From Candidatus Nitrospira nitrificans (GTDB lineage: Bacteria; Nitrospirota; Nitrospiria; Nitrospirales; Nitrospiraceae): DNA of 64,000 nucleotides. The notes beneath the pieces were generated by a model that saw only the letters and a list, made by a program, of their open reading frames with translations, was not told where the DNA came from and did not search any database. Both the position numbers and the translations under genes were made by a program. Positions 18,135 to 26,197 of this stretch are shown in pieces (the stretch's first letter is position 1; the number at the start of each line of letters is the position of its first letter). The DNA lies in NCBI RefSeq assembly GCF_001458775.1, contig NZ_CZPZ01000005.1, positions 61,152 to 125,151 on the forward strand, in the 5' to 3' direction.

Positions 18135-18162
18135 TTGCCGCGCTGGTAATACACCCTATACT
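18135..18162 (+). promoter_or_regulatory. candidate sigma-70 promoter for the REC regulator
   Basis: TTGCCG (18135-18140) and TATACT (18157-18162) with a 16-base spacer lie about 55 bases upstream of the regulator start, in the divergent gap with purM. Confidence 0.55.
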
Positions 18163-18217
18163 AGACTTGTCACATCTCCGCAATCTTCCGGCAACCGAAC
18201 CGACTAAGGAGTGGTTG

Positions 18218-18835
18218 GTGGCGATCTTAATAGTCGATGACTCTCCCGATGAACGGCTGTTGCTCTTTCACATGTTGAAGACTGCGGGGTATCGGGACTT
18301 GATCACCGTCTCCTCCGCTCGCGATGTCTTCACCCATTTGGACCTTGATCATGCAGGCAAAACCGGCGTCAAGACGGATCTCGTTTTAATGGATATCAAG
18401 ATGCCGGACATGGACGGGGTCGAAGCCTGTCGTCGCATCAAAGCCATCGATGCATTTGCGGGGATTCCGATCATCATCGTGACGGCGAAGGACCAAAGGG
18501 ACTTCTTGCAAGCCGCCTTCGACGCCGGGGCAACCGACTATATTAGAAAACCGGTGGAACGGGTGGAACTCCTGGCGAGAGTCAAGGCGACGCTCAAGCT
18601 CAAACGGGAAACGGAGGAACGCAATCACTGGGAACAAGAACTGACACAAGTCATCAGCGAACTCGATCGTACTTTGCGCGACATGGCGACGCTACAGCAA
18701 TTGATCCCTGTCTGCCCGTCGTGCAAGAAATCCCATCCCGCGCATATGTCCGACGCCGCGCTCGACGAGTATGTACGGAGCCATCCCCGGACGAAGTTTC
18801 AGGATTTCGTCTGCCCCACATGCGCCGCGCGTTGA
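18218..18835 (+). CDS. response regulator: REC domain plus C-terminal cysteine pairs
   Basis: 205 residues from GTG 18218, six bases after AAGGAG. The context is almost identical to the ATG start of the paralogue at 9747, which fixes the start. The receiver domain has Val-Asp-Asp-Ser-Pro-Asp-Glu, phospho-acceptor Asp in Val-Leu-Met-Asp-Ile-Lys-Met-Pro, Thr in Val-Thr-Ala-Lys and Lys in Arg-Lys-Pro. After a helical linker the tail has Cys-Pro-Ser-Cys-Lys-Lys and, about 35 residues on, Cys-Pro-Thr-Cys. The tail is shorter and more diverged than in its paralogue. Cognate kinase unknown; NtrY lies nearby on the opposite strand. Confidence 0.87.
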   Translation: MAILIVDDSPDERLLLFHMLKTAGYRDLITVSSARDVFTHLDLDHAGKTGVKTDLVLMDIKMPDMDGVEACRRIKAIDAFAGIPIIIVTAKDQRDFLQAAFDAGATDYIRKPVERVELLARVKATLKLKRETEERNHWEQELTQVISELDRTLRDMATLQQLIPVCPSCKKSHPAHMSDAALDEYVRSHPRTKFQDFVCPTCAAR

Positions 18836-18852
18836 TCCTGTCGCTGCGATCC

Positions 18853-20244
18853 TCAACTTTCTGGACGCATCTCCACATCAAGCAATTTAATCTTCCGGTG
18901 GAGGTGACTTCGTTCGATTTTGAGATCTTCCGCAGTCCGTGAAATATTCCAATGATGCTCCCGAAGTTTACGACTGATGTATTCCTTCTCGAAAGCGTTC
19001 CGGGCATCTCGAAGCGAGTCGTAGGGTTTTGTGAGCAATGGGTTGGCCGCCTGATTACCGGCCGGCACCGCGCCGACGGTTCGGCCCTGCAGCGACATGG
19101 CGGCCTGCGAGGCGTCGATCACAAATCCCGGCACCATGATCATGAGCCGCTCGATCAAGTTCCTCAACTCCCGGATGTTCCCCGGCCATTCGTATTGCTG
19201 AAATACGGCCATCGCCTCCGGCGAGACCTCCTTCATCCGCAACCCTTGCTCCTCGACATGCGTCTTCATGAAATGCCGCACAAGCGCCGGAATATCTTCT
19301 CTCCGCTCCCGCAAGGGAGGCACAACAATCGGGACCACATTGAGACGGTAGTACAGATCTTCTCGAAAATGTCCCTTGCCGATTTCCGTTTCCAGATCTT
19401 TGTTGGAGGCCGCCAGCACCCGCACATCGACCTTCATCAATTTAGTCCCGCCGACCCGCGTGAACTGCTGTTCTTGTAACGCCCGCAACACTTTCGCCTG
19501 CGTACTGAGGCTCATGTCGCCGATTTCGTCCAGAAACAGCGTGCCTCCGTCGGCCTGCTCGAACTGACCGCGCTTCATGGATGTGGCTCCGGTGAAGGAA
19601 CCTTTTTCGTGACCGAACAATTCGCTCTCGATCAATGTCTCAGGGATGGCGGCGCAATTGACGGCCACGAACGGATGGTCCGATCTGGTGCTGTGCATAT
19701 GAATGGCCCGAGCGACCAACTCCTTCCCCGTTCCGTTCTCGCCCCCGATCAACACCCGACTGTTCGTAGGGCCGGCCGTTTCGATGAGCTCCCGTAGCCG
19801 CTGCATGGCCGGAGACTGCCCGACCAATTCGAACTTTTGCTGAACCTTGGTCCGCAACGACCGGTTCTCTTGCGCCAACCGGAACTGCTCCAACGCCTGC
19901 TTGACACGGAACGTGACGTTCTCCAGCGACAACGGCTTCTCGATGTAGTCATACGCGCCCAGCTTGATGGCTTTCACGGCCGTTTCGATGGACCCATGCC
20001 CGGAGATCATCATGACCTGTGTCGTAGGCACAAATTCTTTCACCCGGCGCAGCGTCTCCAGTCCGTCCATTTCCGGCATCCAAATGTCCAGAATCATGAG
20101 ATCCGGCGGATCGGTCCCATAGATTTTCAACGCCTCCACTCCATTGGCGGCTACCGACACCTCATACCCTTCGTCTTCCAGGATGCTTCGCAGGGACGTG
20201 CGAATCGCCTCTTCGTCGTCCACCACCAGAATCGATGCCGACAT
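18853..20244 (-). CDS. ntrX: sigma-54-dependent response regulator, NtrX-like
   Basis: 463 residues: receiver domain with Asp in Met-Ile-Leu-Asp-Ile-Trp-Met-Pro, AAA+ sigma-54 activation domain (about 140-375) and a Fis-type helix-turn-helix at the C-terminus (Ile-Ser-Arg-Thr-Ala-Glu-Asp-Leu-Lys-Ile-Glu-Arg-Ser-His-Leu). Walker A is Gly-Glu-Asn-Gly-Thr-Gly-Lys-Glu. The sigma-54 loop reads Gly-Ser-Phe-Thr-Gly-Ala instead of the usual Gly-Ala-Phe-Thr-Gly-Ala, a variant known in NtrX-type proteins. The start at 20244 follows a purine-rich GAGAGGGGGG. It lies 39 bases downstream of the NtrY-like kinase, its likely partner. Confidence 0.92.
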   Translation of the reverse strand: MSASILVVDDEEAIRTSLRSILEDEGYEVSVAANGVEALKIYGTDPPDLMILDIWMPEMDGLETLRRVKEFVPTTQVMMISGHGSIETAVKAIKLGAYDYIEKPLSLENVTFRVKQALEQFRLAQENRSLRTKVQQKFELVGQSPAMQRLRELIETAGPTNSRVLIGGENGTGKELVARAIHMHSTRSDHPFVAVNCAAIPETLIESELFGHEKGSFTGATSMKRGQFEQADGGTLFLDEIGDMSLSTQAKVLRALQEQQFTRVGGTKLMKVDVRVLAASNKDLETEIGKGHFREDLYYRLNVVPIVVPPLRERREDIPALVRHFMKTHVEEQGLRMKEVSPEAMAVFQQYEWPGNIRELRNLIERLMIMVPGFVIDASQAAMSLQGRTVGAVPAGNQAANPLLTKPYDSLRDARNAFEKEYISRKLREHHWNISRTAEDLKIERSHLHRKIKLLDVEMRPES

Positions 20245-20283
20245 ACCCCCCCTCTCTTACCGCATGCTCCTCACCGGTCTACG

Positions 20284-22614
20284 CTACACCGGCAAATCGA
20301 ACGTAAATACGGCGCCCTTCGGATGATTGTTTCCGACTTGGATCTGCCCCTCATGGTCCGTGATGATCCGGCGAACGATGGCCAATCCCAATCCGGTGCC
20401 CGTCTTCTTACGGGTAAAATACGGCACAAACAGTCGCTCCTGATCCTCCGGCGTAATGCCGGGCCCCTCATCCGCCACGGCGACGACCGCGCGACGGCGT
20501 TTCGTATCATACTTCGTTCCGACCCACAGTCGACCTTTTTGATTCATCGCTTGAACCGCGTTGTCGAACAGATTGACGAACACACGCCTCAGTTGTTCCC
20601 GATCGAAATTGATGGCCGGCAGATCCTCATCCAGCTCCACGATAAGCTCAATATCCTTCTGCGCCTCGCGATAGAGCGTGATCACTTCTCGCACCACGTC
20701 GTGCAGGGATTGCCGTGTCATTTGCGGGACAGGCAGGCGGGCGAATTTGGAAAATTCCTCCAGCATCTGCTTCAGGCTCCCGACTTCGTTGATGATGACA
20801 TTCGTGGCGTCGTCGAACACCCGGTCCAAGTCGGGAGATTTCTCGAAGAACTTCTTGCGCAGTCGCTGAGCCGACAGTTGAATCGGCGTGAGCGGATTCT
20901 TGATTTCATGCGCGACGCGCTTCGCGACTTCCTGCCACGCGGCCACTTTCTGCGCCTTGATCAACTCCGTCAGATCTTCAAAGACCAACACAAACCCCAA
21001 GTCCTTGTTCGCCTCATCGCGCATGCGGGAACCTTTCAACCCAATCGTGATCAGCTTCCCTTGGATATCCAACTGTCCTTCCAAATCCAGCGCGTCGCGA
21101 TCATCGGCCAGCATCCGGTCATAGGCGGTCTGGAACGAATCGAGGCCGAACTCCTTGAATACCTCATTGGCCGGGCGGCCTCTGAACCGGTCGGCGGCCA
21201 ACCCAAGAATGCGCTCGGCCGATGGGTTGAAGGTCGTGATCGTTCCGCTCCGATCGATCGAAACCAGGCCGGCGGCGATCGTGTCGACGACTGTTTCGAT
21301 ATAGGCACGTCGGCGATCCAACTCGACATTGGTGTTCCGCAGAGTCAAGTTGGCTTCCTCAAGCTTCGATTTGCTCCCCTGCAGATCCTGCGTCATCCGG
21401 TTGAACGACTCGATCAATGTCCCGATTTCGTCGGTTGCCTTGGCATCGATCTGCACCGACAGATCACCCTGCGCGACGGCTTCGGTCGCTTCCGCCAATC
21501 GTTGAATCGGCACGGTGATGCCGCGCGCCACATAGAACCCGAACCACGTCGCGCTGAAGAGAATCAACACCGCCACGACGGCCACAAACAGGTACGCCCC
21601 GGCTTTGATCGGATTTTTCATCGCCTTGATCTGTTTATACGCCGTGTATTGCCGACCGATCCCCTCCATCTTGGTCAACAGGGATTCAGGGACGTAGGTT
21701 TCCACGACCACCACCCCCTCGATCTCCCCGCGCCGGCTTCCTGAGGCCACCGGAATGGCGGCGCGCACTAACCGTCCCGTCTGGGCCTCCTGGACGGAGG
21801 TAAACTCCTGCTTGCCGTTGATCACTTGTAGGACCAGCTGACTGATCGGCAGATTCAACACCCCGATCGGAATGTCGCCATCAAGCGCCTTGGTGAGGGT
21901 CTCCATCTTGCTCGAAAACACTTCGATCCCGGCCACGCCGTATTCGATACGTTTCCGAGCCATTGCGGCGATCAACAGATCCCGCTGGACGGGAGTCAAC
22001 AGGTCTTCGCGGAACAGTTCTTGAGAAATCGCCCGCGCGCTGTTCACCGCGAGCGCGACATGCCCCGCATGCTGCATGCGAGCTACCTCATACGAATCTT
22101 TCATCACCTTTTCGATATGCTCACTGAACCAGACATCGACCGCCTTGTTGACCAGCCCGCTCGCGACGAATGCCAGGAGCAGCGTCGGGATCAACGAGAA
22201 CCCGATAAAGGCCGCGATGAGCTTGGTGCGGAATCCTGATCCAACAAGACGGTGCCGGCGTTCAAAATAGGCCTTGATCAGATTCCTGGACAACAACAGC
22301 ACCAACACCACGAAGCCGATCAGGTCCAAATTGACCAGGAGGAGCACGAGTGCGTAGCTCGTCGTCGGCAAGAAGGAGCCGTTCTCTTCGGAACCCGGCG
22401 CCACGACTTGTGAGTAATACAGCGTGAGGACGACGCAGGGGACCAGGAGGATCAGCACGATCCAGACTGGGCGAAGATGGGGTGGTTTTCGCTCGTGTTG
22501 CTTCGGATGGTCGGCAGATGCCGGACGGCGACGATCGATCACCACGGGCTGCACCTCAAGAAGTCCTCCGGAGACCGGTTCGAACGCGCCCGTGGGATGA
22601 TTACGTTCTGGCAT
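20284..22614 (-). CDS. ntrY: sensor histidine kinase, NtrY-like
   Basis: 776 residues. Three or four N-terminal membrane helices (about 45-160) are followed by a periplasmic sensor segment, another helix (about 350-372), HAMP (Ile-Thr-Val-Pro-Ile-Gln-Arg-Leu-Ala), PAS (around 450-550), HisKA with His in Val-Ala-His-Glu-Ile-Lys-Asn-Pro-Leu-Thr-Pro-Ile, and HATPase ending [11 protein letters not shown]. This layout is that of NtrY, a membrane kinase that phosphorylates NtrX and is linked to nitrogen or redox control in Proteobacteria. The signal sensed here is unknown. Confidence 0.92.
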   Translation of the reverse strand: MPERNHPTGAFEPVSGGLLEVQPVVIDRRRPASADHPKQHERKPPHLRPVWIVLILLVPCVVLTLYYSQVVAPGSEENGSFLPTTSYALVLLLVNLDLIGFVVLVLLLSRNLIKAYFERRHRLVGSGFRTKLIAAFIGFSLIPTLLLAFVASGLVNKAVDVWFSEHIEKVMKDSYEVARMQHAGHVALAVNSARAISQELFREDLLTPVQRDLLIAAMARKRIEYGVAGIEVFSSKMETLTKALDGDIPIGVLNLPISQLVLQVINGKQEFTSVQEAQTGRLVRAAIPVASGSRRGEIEGVVVVETYVPESLLTKMEGIGRQYTAYKQIKAMKNPIKAGAYLFVAVVAVLILFSATWFGFYVARGITVPIQRLAEATEAVAQGDLSVQIDAKATDEIGTLIESFNRMTQDLQGSKSKLEEANLTLRNTNVELDRRRAYIETVVDTIAAGLVSIDRSGTITTFNPSAERILGLAADRFRGRPANEVFKEFGLDSFQTAYDRMLADDRDALDLEGQLDIQGKLITIGLKGSRMRDEANKDLGFVLVFEDLTELIKAQKVAAWQEVAKRVAHEIKNPLTPIQLSAQRLRKKFFEKSPDLDRVFDDATNVIINEVGSLKQMLEEFSKFARLPVPQMTRQSLHDVVREVITLYREAQKDIELIVELDEDLPAINFDREQLRRVFVNLFDNAVQAMNQKGRLWVGTKYDTKRRRAVVAVADEGPGITPEDQERLFVPYFTRKKTGTGLGLAIVRRIITDHEGQIQVGNNHPKGAVFTFDLPV

Positions 22615-22747
22615 TCATTCGCCCTTTGGAACACAGGGGAACAGGAGCCTGTCTCACTATAGCCGACTTACAAGACAGTCTCAAAGCTTGCCGCACAACT
22701 CGCCGTGTCCGGAGACCCGGCGGCACGCAGAACCGAAAGATGGGATA

Positions 22748-23137
22748 CTACTTCGGTGATGCCAGCGTGACATACTTCATGCGAAGGGCATAGAGCATGT
22801 CGCGCAGGACCGTCTGCTCATCAGGAGTCAGATTGCCTTTCGTCTTGTCTTCCAAGACAGACAACAGATCGATGATTTCCTTGGCTTGGGGCAGGTTGAC
22901 GGGTATCGGTGCCTGATTCAGGTCCAGTTGCTCGCCCATGAGCATGAGCGACGACGAGCCTAATGAAATGACAAACGACGAAAACGTGACCGGAGGTGCC
23001 GGAGGCGCTTGCGCCGGCTCCGTCGAGGCAGCGGCGGAAGTCGACTGTTTTGAAGGCGACGATGCGGCCGGAGCAGACTCGGCTCCTCCGCTTGCCCGCC
23101 GATCACGAACGACAAACCCTTGCTCCTCCTCTGCCAT
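22748..23137 (-). CDS. DUF1844 family protein
   Basis: 129 residues. The first 45 are charged, then Ala/Pro/Ser-rich and probably disordered. The C-terminal part (Phe-Ser-Ser-Phe-Val-Ile-Ser-Leu-Gly-Ser-Ser ... Leu-Asn-Gln-Ala-Pro-Ile-Pro-Val-Asn-Leu-Pro-Gln-Ala-Lys-Glu-Ile) matches the DUF1844 consensus, which usually reads Gly-x-x-x-x-x-x-Asn-Leu-x-x-Ala-x-x-x-Ile-Asp. Function unknown. The transposon at 23220 sits 82 bases upstream of its start and may have separated it from its original promoter region. Confidence 0.82.
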   Translation of the reverse strand: MAEEEQGFVVRDRRASGGAESAPAASSPSKQSTSAAASTEPAQAPPAPPVTFSSFVISLGSSSLMLMGEQLDLNQAPIPVNLPQAKEIIDLLSVLEDKTKGNLTPDEQTVLRDMLYALRMKYVTLASPK

Positions 23138-23211
23138 TGTTCCTTTCTCCCCTCAGATTCCAAGATCTTGTCGGTACCCTACCATAGGGTCTATTTGGTC
23201 GCAAGCCGTGA

Positions 23212-23237
23212 CGCCCCTGGGTAGTGGGTCAGTTTGA
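23212..23237 (+). repeat. left target duplication and terminal inverted repeat of the transposon
   Basis: CGCCCCTG (23212-23219, target copy) followed by the 18-base terminal repeat 23220-23237. It matches the right end exactly in inverted orientation. Confidence 0.92.
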
Positions 23238-23283
23238 ATTTCCTTGATCTTGTCTCTGCTTAAGCGGTCATGTATGATGAGGC

Positions 23284-23538
23284 ATGAAGAAAAAGAAACC
23301 ATCTACAGATCTAAACGTTATCGCTCACGACATTCTGCAAGCGATCACCGGCCAGCCTGCCGGGACAACCTCCGTCAAGAGGGAGCCTGTCGATGTTCAC
23401 ACCAAGAACCCTGCCGCTGTCGCGCTAGGACGCCTGGGAGGATTGAAGGGAGGGAAGGCGAGGGCCGAGAAACTTTCGGCTAAGAAGAGGGCTGAAATAG
23501 CAAGGAAAGCGGCTGTTTCTCGCTGGAAACGGTCATAG
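23284..23538 (+). CDS. small basic Lys/Ala-rich protein (cargo)
   Basis: 84 residues from ATG 23284. The N-terminal half is unremarkable; the C-terminal half is strongly basic and helical, with Gly-Arg-Leu-Gly-Gly-Leu-Lys-Gly-Gly-Lys-Ala-Arg-Ala-Glu-Lys-Leu-Ser and ending Ala-Val-Ser-Arg-Trp-Lys-Arg-Ser. Such 'GGLKGGKARA' tails recur in small proteins carried by mobile elements and may bind nucleic acid. That is inference; no function is established here. It is the first gene inside the left end of the transposon, pointing inwards, and lies just before the promoter of the toxin-like pair. Confidence 0.6.
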   Translation: MKKKKPSTDLNVIAHDILQAITGQPAGTTSVKREPVDVHTKNPAAVALGRLGGLKGGKARAEKLSAKKRAEIARKAAVSRWKRS

Positions 23539-23544
23539 TTTCTC

Positions 23545-23573
23545 TTGACATATAGTTTAGCTGTGGCTAAACT
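23545..23573 (+). promoter_or_regulatory. promoter with embedded operator palindrome for the toxin-like/XRE pair
   Basis: TTGACA (23545-23550), a 17-base spacer and TAAACT (23568-23573) form a good sigma-70 promoter. Inside it, GTTTAGC (23555-23561) and GCTAAAC (23566-23572) make a perfect 7-base inverted repeat with a 4-base gap, overlapping the spacer and the -10. A repressor bound here would block transcription, as in autoregulated toxin-antitoxin operons whose XRE antitoxin binds its own promoter. Confidence 0.68.
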
Positions 23574-23595
23574 GACAAATGCACCGACCATAACT

Positions 23596-24081
23596 ATGGC
23601 CATTAAGGTCGAATGCTCATTAGAATTTCATCGCAATCCTAAGCCTGACTGTCGGCGAGGTTTGGCGTTCCTCATATTTCCAGATAATGAAGAAGTAACG
23701 GCTAGAATTGAATTTGATGGATTTAAGGACAATGACAAGCGATGGTTCCAGTCCATCTTTGATTTGTGGCTTGATGGGAGCGAAAATCGCAAAGCGTATT
23801 TCCATAGATGGGACAAGAGCGAGTTTAATGGCAAGTATACGAATATTTTCGTGTTCAAACATCGTGGCCATAAACATAGACTCTATGGGTTTTTATGCCA
23901 TCCAAATCCAATGAATAGTCGTTATCACCAATGTGTTCTGGTAAATTATGCCTCGAAAGGGAAATGGGAAACCGATGAATATTCACTGAAAGTATGTGAA
24001 AGCAAAAGGTGTGACGTAAGTGTTCAAAGAGATATTAAAAGATATTTCCATGCTGGAGGGCCTCTCAGTGAAAAACACTAA
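23596..24081 (+). CDS. putative toxin-like protein (cargo)
   Basis: 161 residues from ATG 23596, 23 bases after the -10 box, with no clear ribosome-binding site. No confident family match. The C-terminal half has alternating strands with His-Arg-Leu-Tyr-Gly-Phe and Cys-Val-Leu-Val-Asn-Tyr, reminiscent of RelE/HigB-type mRNA interferases, which often have Arg-Leu-Phe-Gly-Phe and a hydrophobic strand at these places. The gene overlaps the following XRE gene, an order (toxin first, antitoxin second) typical of higBA. Assignment rests on context and weak resemblance. Codon use is AT-rich compared with the host. Confidence 0.5.
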   Translation: MAIKVECSLEFHRNPKPDCRRGLAFLIFPDNEEVTARIEFDGFKDNDKRWFQSIFDLWLDGSENRKAYFHRWDKSEFNGKYTNIFVFKHRGHKHRLYGFLCHPNPMNSRYHQCVLVNYASKGKWETDEYSLKVCESKRCDVSVQRDIKRYFHAGGPLSEKH

Positions 24082-24610
24082 TGCCCATTGGACCGAAAAA
24101 AGCCTTTCGGACTTCATTTATCGTGTGGGAGCTGATTTTGTTTTCCAATTGGACAACAAGATTGATTCGCAAAAGGCTTTAGCCGAGACTCTGAGCGTAA
24201 CAAAGAGCGCGGTATCGCAGAAATTGAATAACCCTGGGAATTTGAAACTTGAGACAATGGTTAAATACGCTCGGGCATTAGGGCTTAAGGTCAGCGTTGT
24301 TCTTTACGATGATGGAGATCGTGACAATGAGAGAGGTCCGATCAATTCCGACATCTTTAGGATTTGCTGGGAAAATGCTGGCAAGCCAAAAGATTTCTGG
24401 CAGGCAACTTCTGATTGGGTTGAAGGTGTTTCGGTTAATTATGAGGTAATTCTTGAAACCAATCTTAAGTACCCTGCCTGTCCGACTCGGGCTTGGGAGT
24501 CACTGGTGTATAAACCGGGTAATTTGGCTGAAACTGTAACCATTACTCACAGACGGATGGCAGACACTGATCCTCAGCGGCTTCCCTTTGCTCTTCATGG
24601 AGGGACATAA
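24020..24610 (+). CDS. XRE-type helix-turn-helix protein, candidate antitoxin (cargo)
   Basis: 196 residues from GTG 24020 (AAAGG ten bases upstream); ATG 24050 is an alternative. The gene overlaps the end of the toxin-like gene. A helix-turn-helix spans about residues 50-85 (Lys-Ala-Leu-Ala-Glu-Thr-Leu-Ser-Val-Thr-Lys-Ser-Ala-Val-Ser-Gln-Lys-Leu), in XRE style. The remaining 110 residues have no recognised domain and are longer than in a simple HigA. It is the likely repressor of the palindrome at 23555-23572. Confidence 0.65.
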   Translation: MFKEILKDISMLEGLSVKNTNAHWTEKSLSDFIYRVGADFVFQLDNKIDSQKALAETLSVTKSAVSQKLNNPGNLKLETMVKYARALGLKVSVVLYDDGDRDNERGPINSDIFRICWENAGKPKDFWQATSDWVEGVSVNYEVILETNLKYPACPTRAWESLVYKPGNLAETVTITHRRMADTDPQRLPFALHGGT

Positions 24611-24612
24611 CA

Positions 24613-24882
24613 ATGGCCGAACCGACAGTATTCACTTTCAACTATAAGGAACTCGTTACACTTCTATTAAAGGAGCAGAACATTCATGAGGGTATTTGGA
24701 GCATTTACTTTAAGTTTGGCATTCAGGGCGCAAACGCCGGTCCTGATGACTCTACCTTACTGCCTAGCGTTATTGTGCCTATTACAGAGGTAGGCATTCA
24801 GAAGACAAATAAAATGACTAATTTAGCCGTGGATGCCGGGGAAGTGAACCCTCGTAAGGCAGTGAAAAAGCCAGGAAAATAG
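24613..24882 (+). CDS. hypothetical protein (cargo)
   Basis: 89 residues; ATG 24613 follows GGAGGG with eight bases, a strong ribosome-binding site, and is two bases after the XRE stop, so it is co-translated with that pair. It has no signal peptide or known motif. The first 50 residues are mixed aromatic/hydrophobic (Phe-Thr-Phe-Asn-Tyr; Trp-Ser-Ile-Tyr-Phe-Lys-Phe), and the tail is basic (Arg-Lys-Ala-Val-Lys-Lys-Pro-Gly-Lys). It could be a third component of the module; nothing in the sequence proves this. Confidence 0.6.
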   Translation: MAEPTVFTFNYKELVTLLLKEQNIHEGIWSIYFKFGIQGANAGPDDSTLLPSVIVPITEVGIQKTNKMTNLAVDAGEVNPRKAVKKPGK

Positions 24883-24941
24883 ACGATTGCATGTCTTCAT
24901 TATTTTTTTGTTGCATTATGCTTGAGCGCTCAAGTATTATA

Positions 24942-24958
24942 CCTCCATAGCTTGGAGG
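24942..24958 (+). promoter_or_regulatory. hairpin sequestering the transposase ribosome-binding site
   Basis: CCTCCA (24942-24947) pairs with TGGAGG (24953-24958) around the loop TAGCT. The second arm contains the GGAGG Shine-Dalgarno located five bases before the transposase ATG. A perfect 14-base palindrome CTTGAGCGCTCAAG lies just upstream (24921-24934). Such hairpins limit translation from read-through transcripts in other insertion sequences. Confidence 0.65.
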
Positions 24959-24963
24959 GAGCC

Positions 24964-25791
24964 ATGAACAAACTGACGCAAGCCAAACGAGTTCAAATAA
25001 TCGCCGCACTAGTCGAAGGCAATAGCGTTCGTGCGACGTGCCGCATGACTGATGTTGCGAAAGGCACTGTTCTTAAGCTCCTCGTTGACCTTGGTAGGGC
25101 TTGTGCTCGGTATCAGGATGAGAAGTTGCGAAACCTTCCATGCAAGCGCATTCAATGCGATGAGATTTGGTCATTCTGCTACGCCAAAGAGAAGAACGTC
25201 CCTGAGGAGTACAAGGGCAGACTAGGATTTGGGGATACCTGGACCTGGGTAGGTATCGATGCCGACACAAAGCTGATTGTTTCGTATCTCGTTGGGGGAC
25301 GAAGCGCGGAATACGCACAGAAGTTTATTGCGGATCTGGCTTCGCGCTTGGCCCATCGGGTCCAGCTCACCACGGACGGGCACAAGGCGTATCTCCAAGC
25401 TGTGGAAGGCGCATTTGGGGCAGACGTGGACTACGCCATGCTTGAAAAGATTTATGCGGCTCCTCCACGTGAAGGACAGGCTCGCTACAGTCCGGCGGAA
25501 TGCTGTGGGACTCGGAAACTGAAGATTGCAGGCAACCCCGAGATAACCCATGTCTCAACCAGCTATGTCGAACGGCAAAACCTGACCATGCGAATGAGCA
25601 TGCGCCGGATGACTCGCCTAACCAATGCCTTCAGCAAGAAGCTGGAGAATCAGGCCCATGCCGTGGCCCTGCATTTCATGCACTATAACTTCTGTCGCAT
25701 TCATCAGAGCTTGCGGGTAACACCAGCCATGCAGTCAGGCATTGCCGATCATGTGTGGGGTTTACAGGAATTAGCTAGCTTAATCATATAG
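24964..25791 (+). CDS. IS1-like DDE transposase
   Basis: 275 residues from ATG 24964 with GGAGGGA upstream. The N-terminal 50 residues form a helix-turn-helix (Gly-Asn-Ser-Val-Arg-Ala-Thr-Cys-Arg-Met-Thr-Asp-Val-Ala-Lys-Gly-Thr-Val). The catalytic triad is likely Asp66 (Cys-Asp-Glu-Ile-Trp-Ser-Phe), Asp138 (Thr-Thr-Asp-Gly-His-Lys-Ala) and Glu203 (Tyr-Val-Glu-Arg-Gln-Asn). Asp-Glu-Ile-Trp and Glu-Arg-Gln-Asn are signatures of IS1-related enzymes. The C-terminus has His-Tyr-Asn-Phe-Cys-Arg-Ile-His. It is a single uninterrupted frame with no frameshift, unlike classical IS1. It appears functional. Confidence 0.9.
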   Translation: MNKLTQAKRVQIIAALVEGNSVRATCRMTDVAKGTVLKLLVDLGRACARYQDEKLRNLPCKRIQCDEIWSFCYAKEKNVPEEYKGRLGFGDTWTWVGIDADTKLIVSYLVGGRSAEYAQKFIADLASRLAHRVQLTTDGHKAYLQAVEGAFGADVDYAMLEKIYAAPPREGQARYSPAECCGTRKLKIAGNPEITHVSTSYVERQNLTMRMSMRRMTRLTNAFSKKLENQAHAVALHFMHYNFCRIHQSLRVTPAMQSGIADHVWGLQELASLII

Positions 25792-25873
25792 ATCGAACTA
25801 ACATTAGAAGGCTTTCAATTGGAATTTACGTCCAGCTATAATTTATTATATGGCGAGGGGGAAATTGCCTTCT

Positions 25874-26197
25874 ATGAAAATAGACGATCTCATCCTTCGT
25901 TGCTATGCAGAGCAGGACACGGACGGAACTTGGTTCGCCATTTGTCTAGATCTGAATCTCTATGCTCGTGGCGATAGCTTCGAAGAAGTTAGGGTCAAAC
26001 TTAACAAACTGACTACATGCTATTTAAAGGAAGCGTATGAGAGAGATTCGGTTTATTTTTCCGATCTTATTCCTCGTCGAGCCCCGGCATACTTCTGGGC
26101 TCGTTATTATCTTGCTAAGTGTTTTAAAATGATTCATCGCAGCCTTGCCTCAAAACAAGACTTTAATATGCCACTCCCATTTGTCCCTGCCTTCTAG
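25874..26197 (+). CDS. HicB-like antitoxin (cargo)
   Basis: 107 residues from ATG 25874; GAGGGGG is 12 bases upstream, and an in-frame ATG at 25850 lies just after a TATAAT box (25837-25842), so a leaderless start there is also possible. The N-terminus Leu-Arg-Cys-Tyr-Ala-Glu-Gln-Asp-Thr-Asp-Gly-Thr-Trp-Phe-Ala-Ile-Cys-Leu-Asp-Leu-Asn, then Gly-Asp-Ser-Phe-Glu-Glu-Val-Arg, is the partial RNase-H-like fold of HicB. The C-terminus lacks the usual helix-turn-helix or ribbon-helix-helix. Its stop shares a base with the next start (TAGTG). Confidence 0.62.
   Translation: MKIDDLILRCYAEQDTDGTWFAICLDLNLYARGDSFEEVRVKLNKLTTCYLKEAYERDSVYFSDLIPRRAPAYFWARYYLAKCFKMIHRSLASKQDFNMPLPFVPAF

Noticed and set aside
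19837..21744. Long (635-codon) plus-strand frame opposite NtrY/NtrX
   Set aside because: It is the mirror frame of two well-supported kinase and regulator genes in GC-rich sequence; composition (Arg/His/Leu-rich) is typical of antisense frames.
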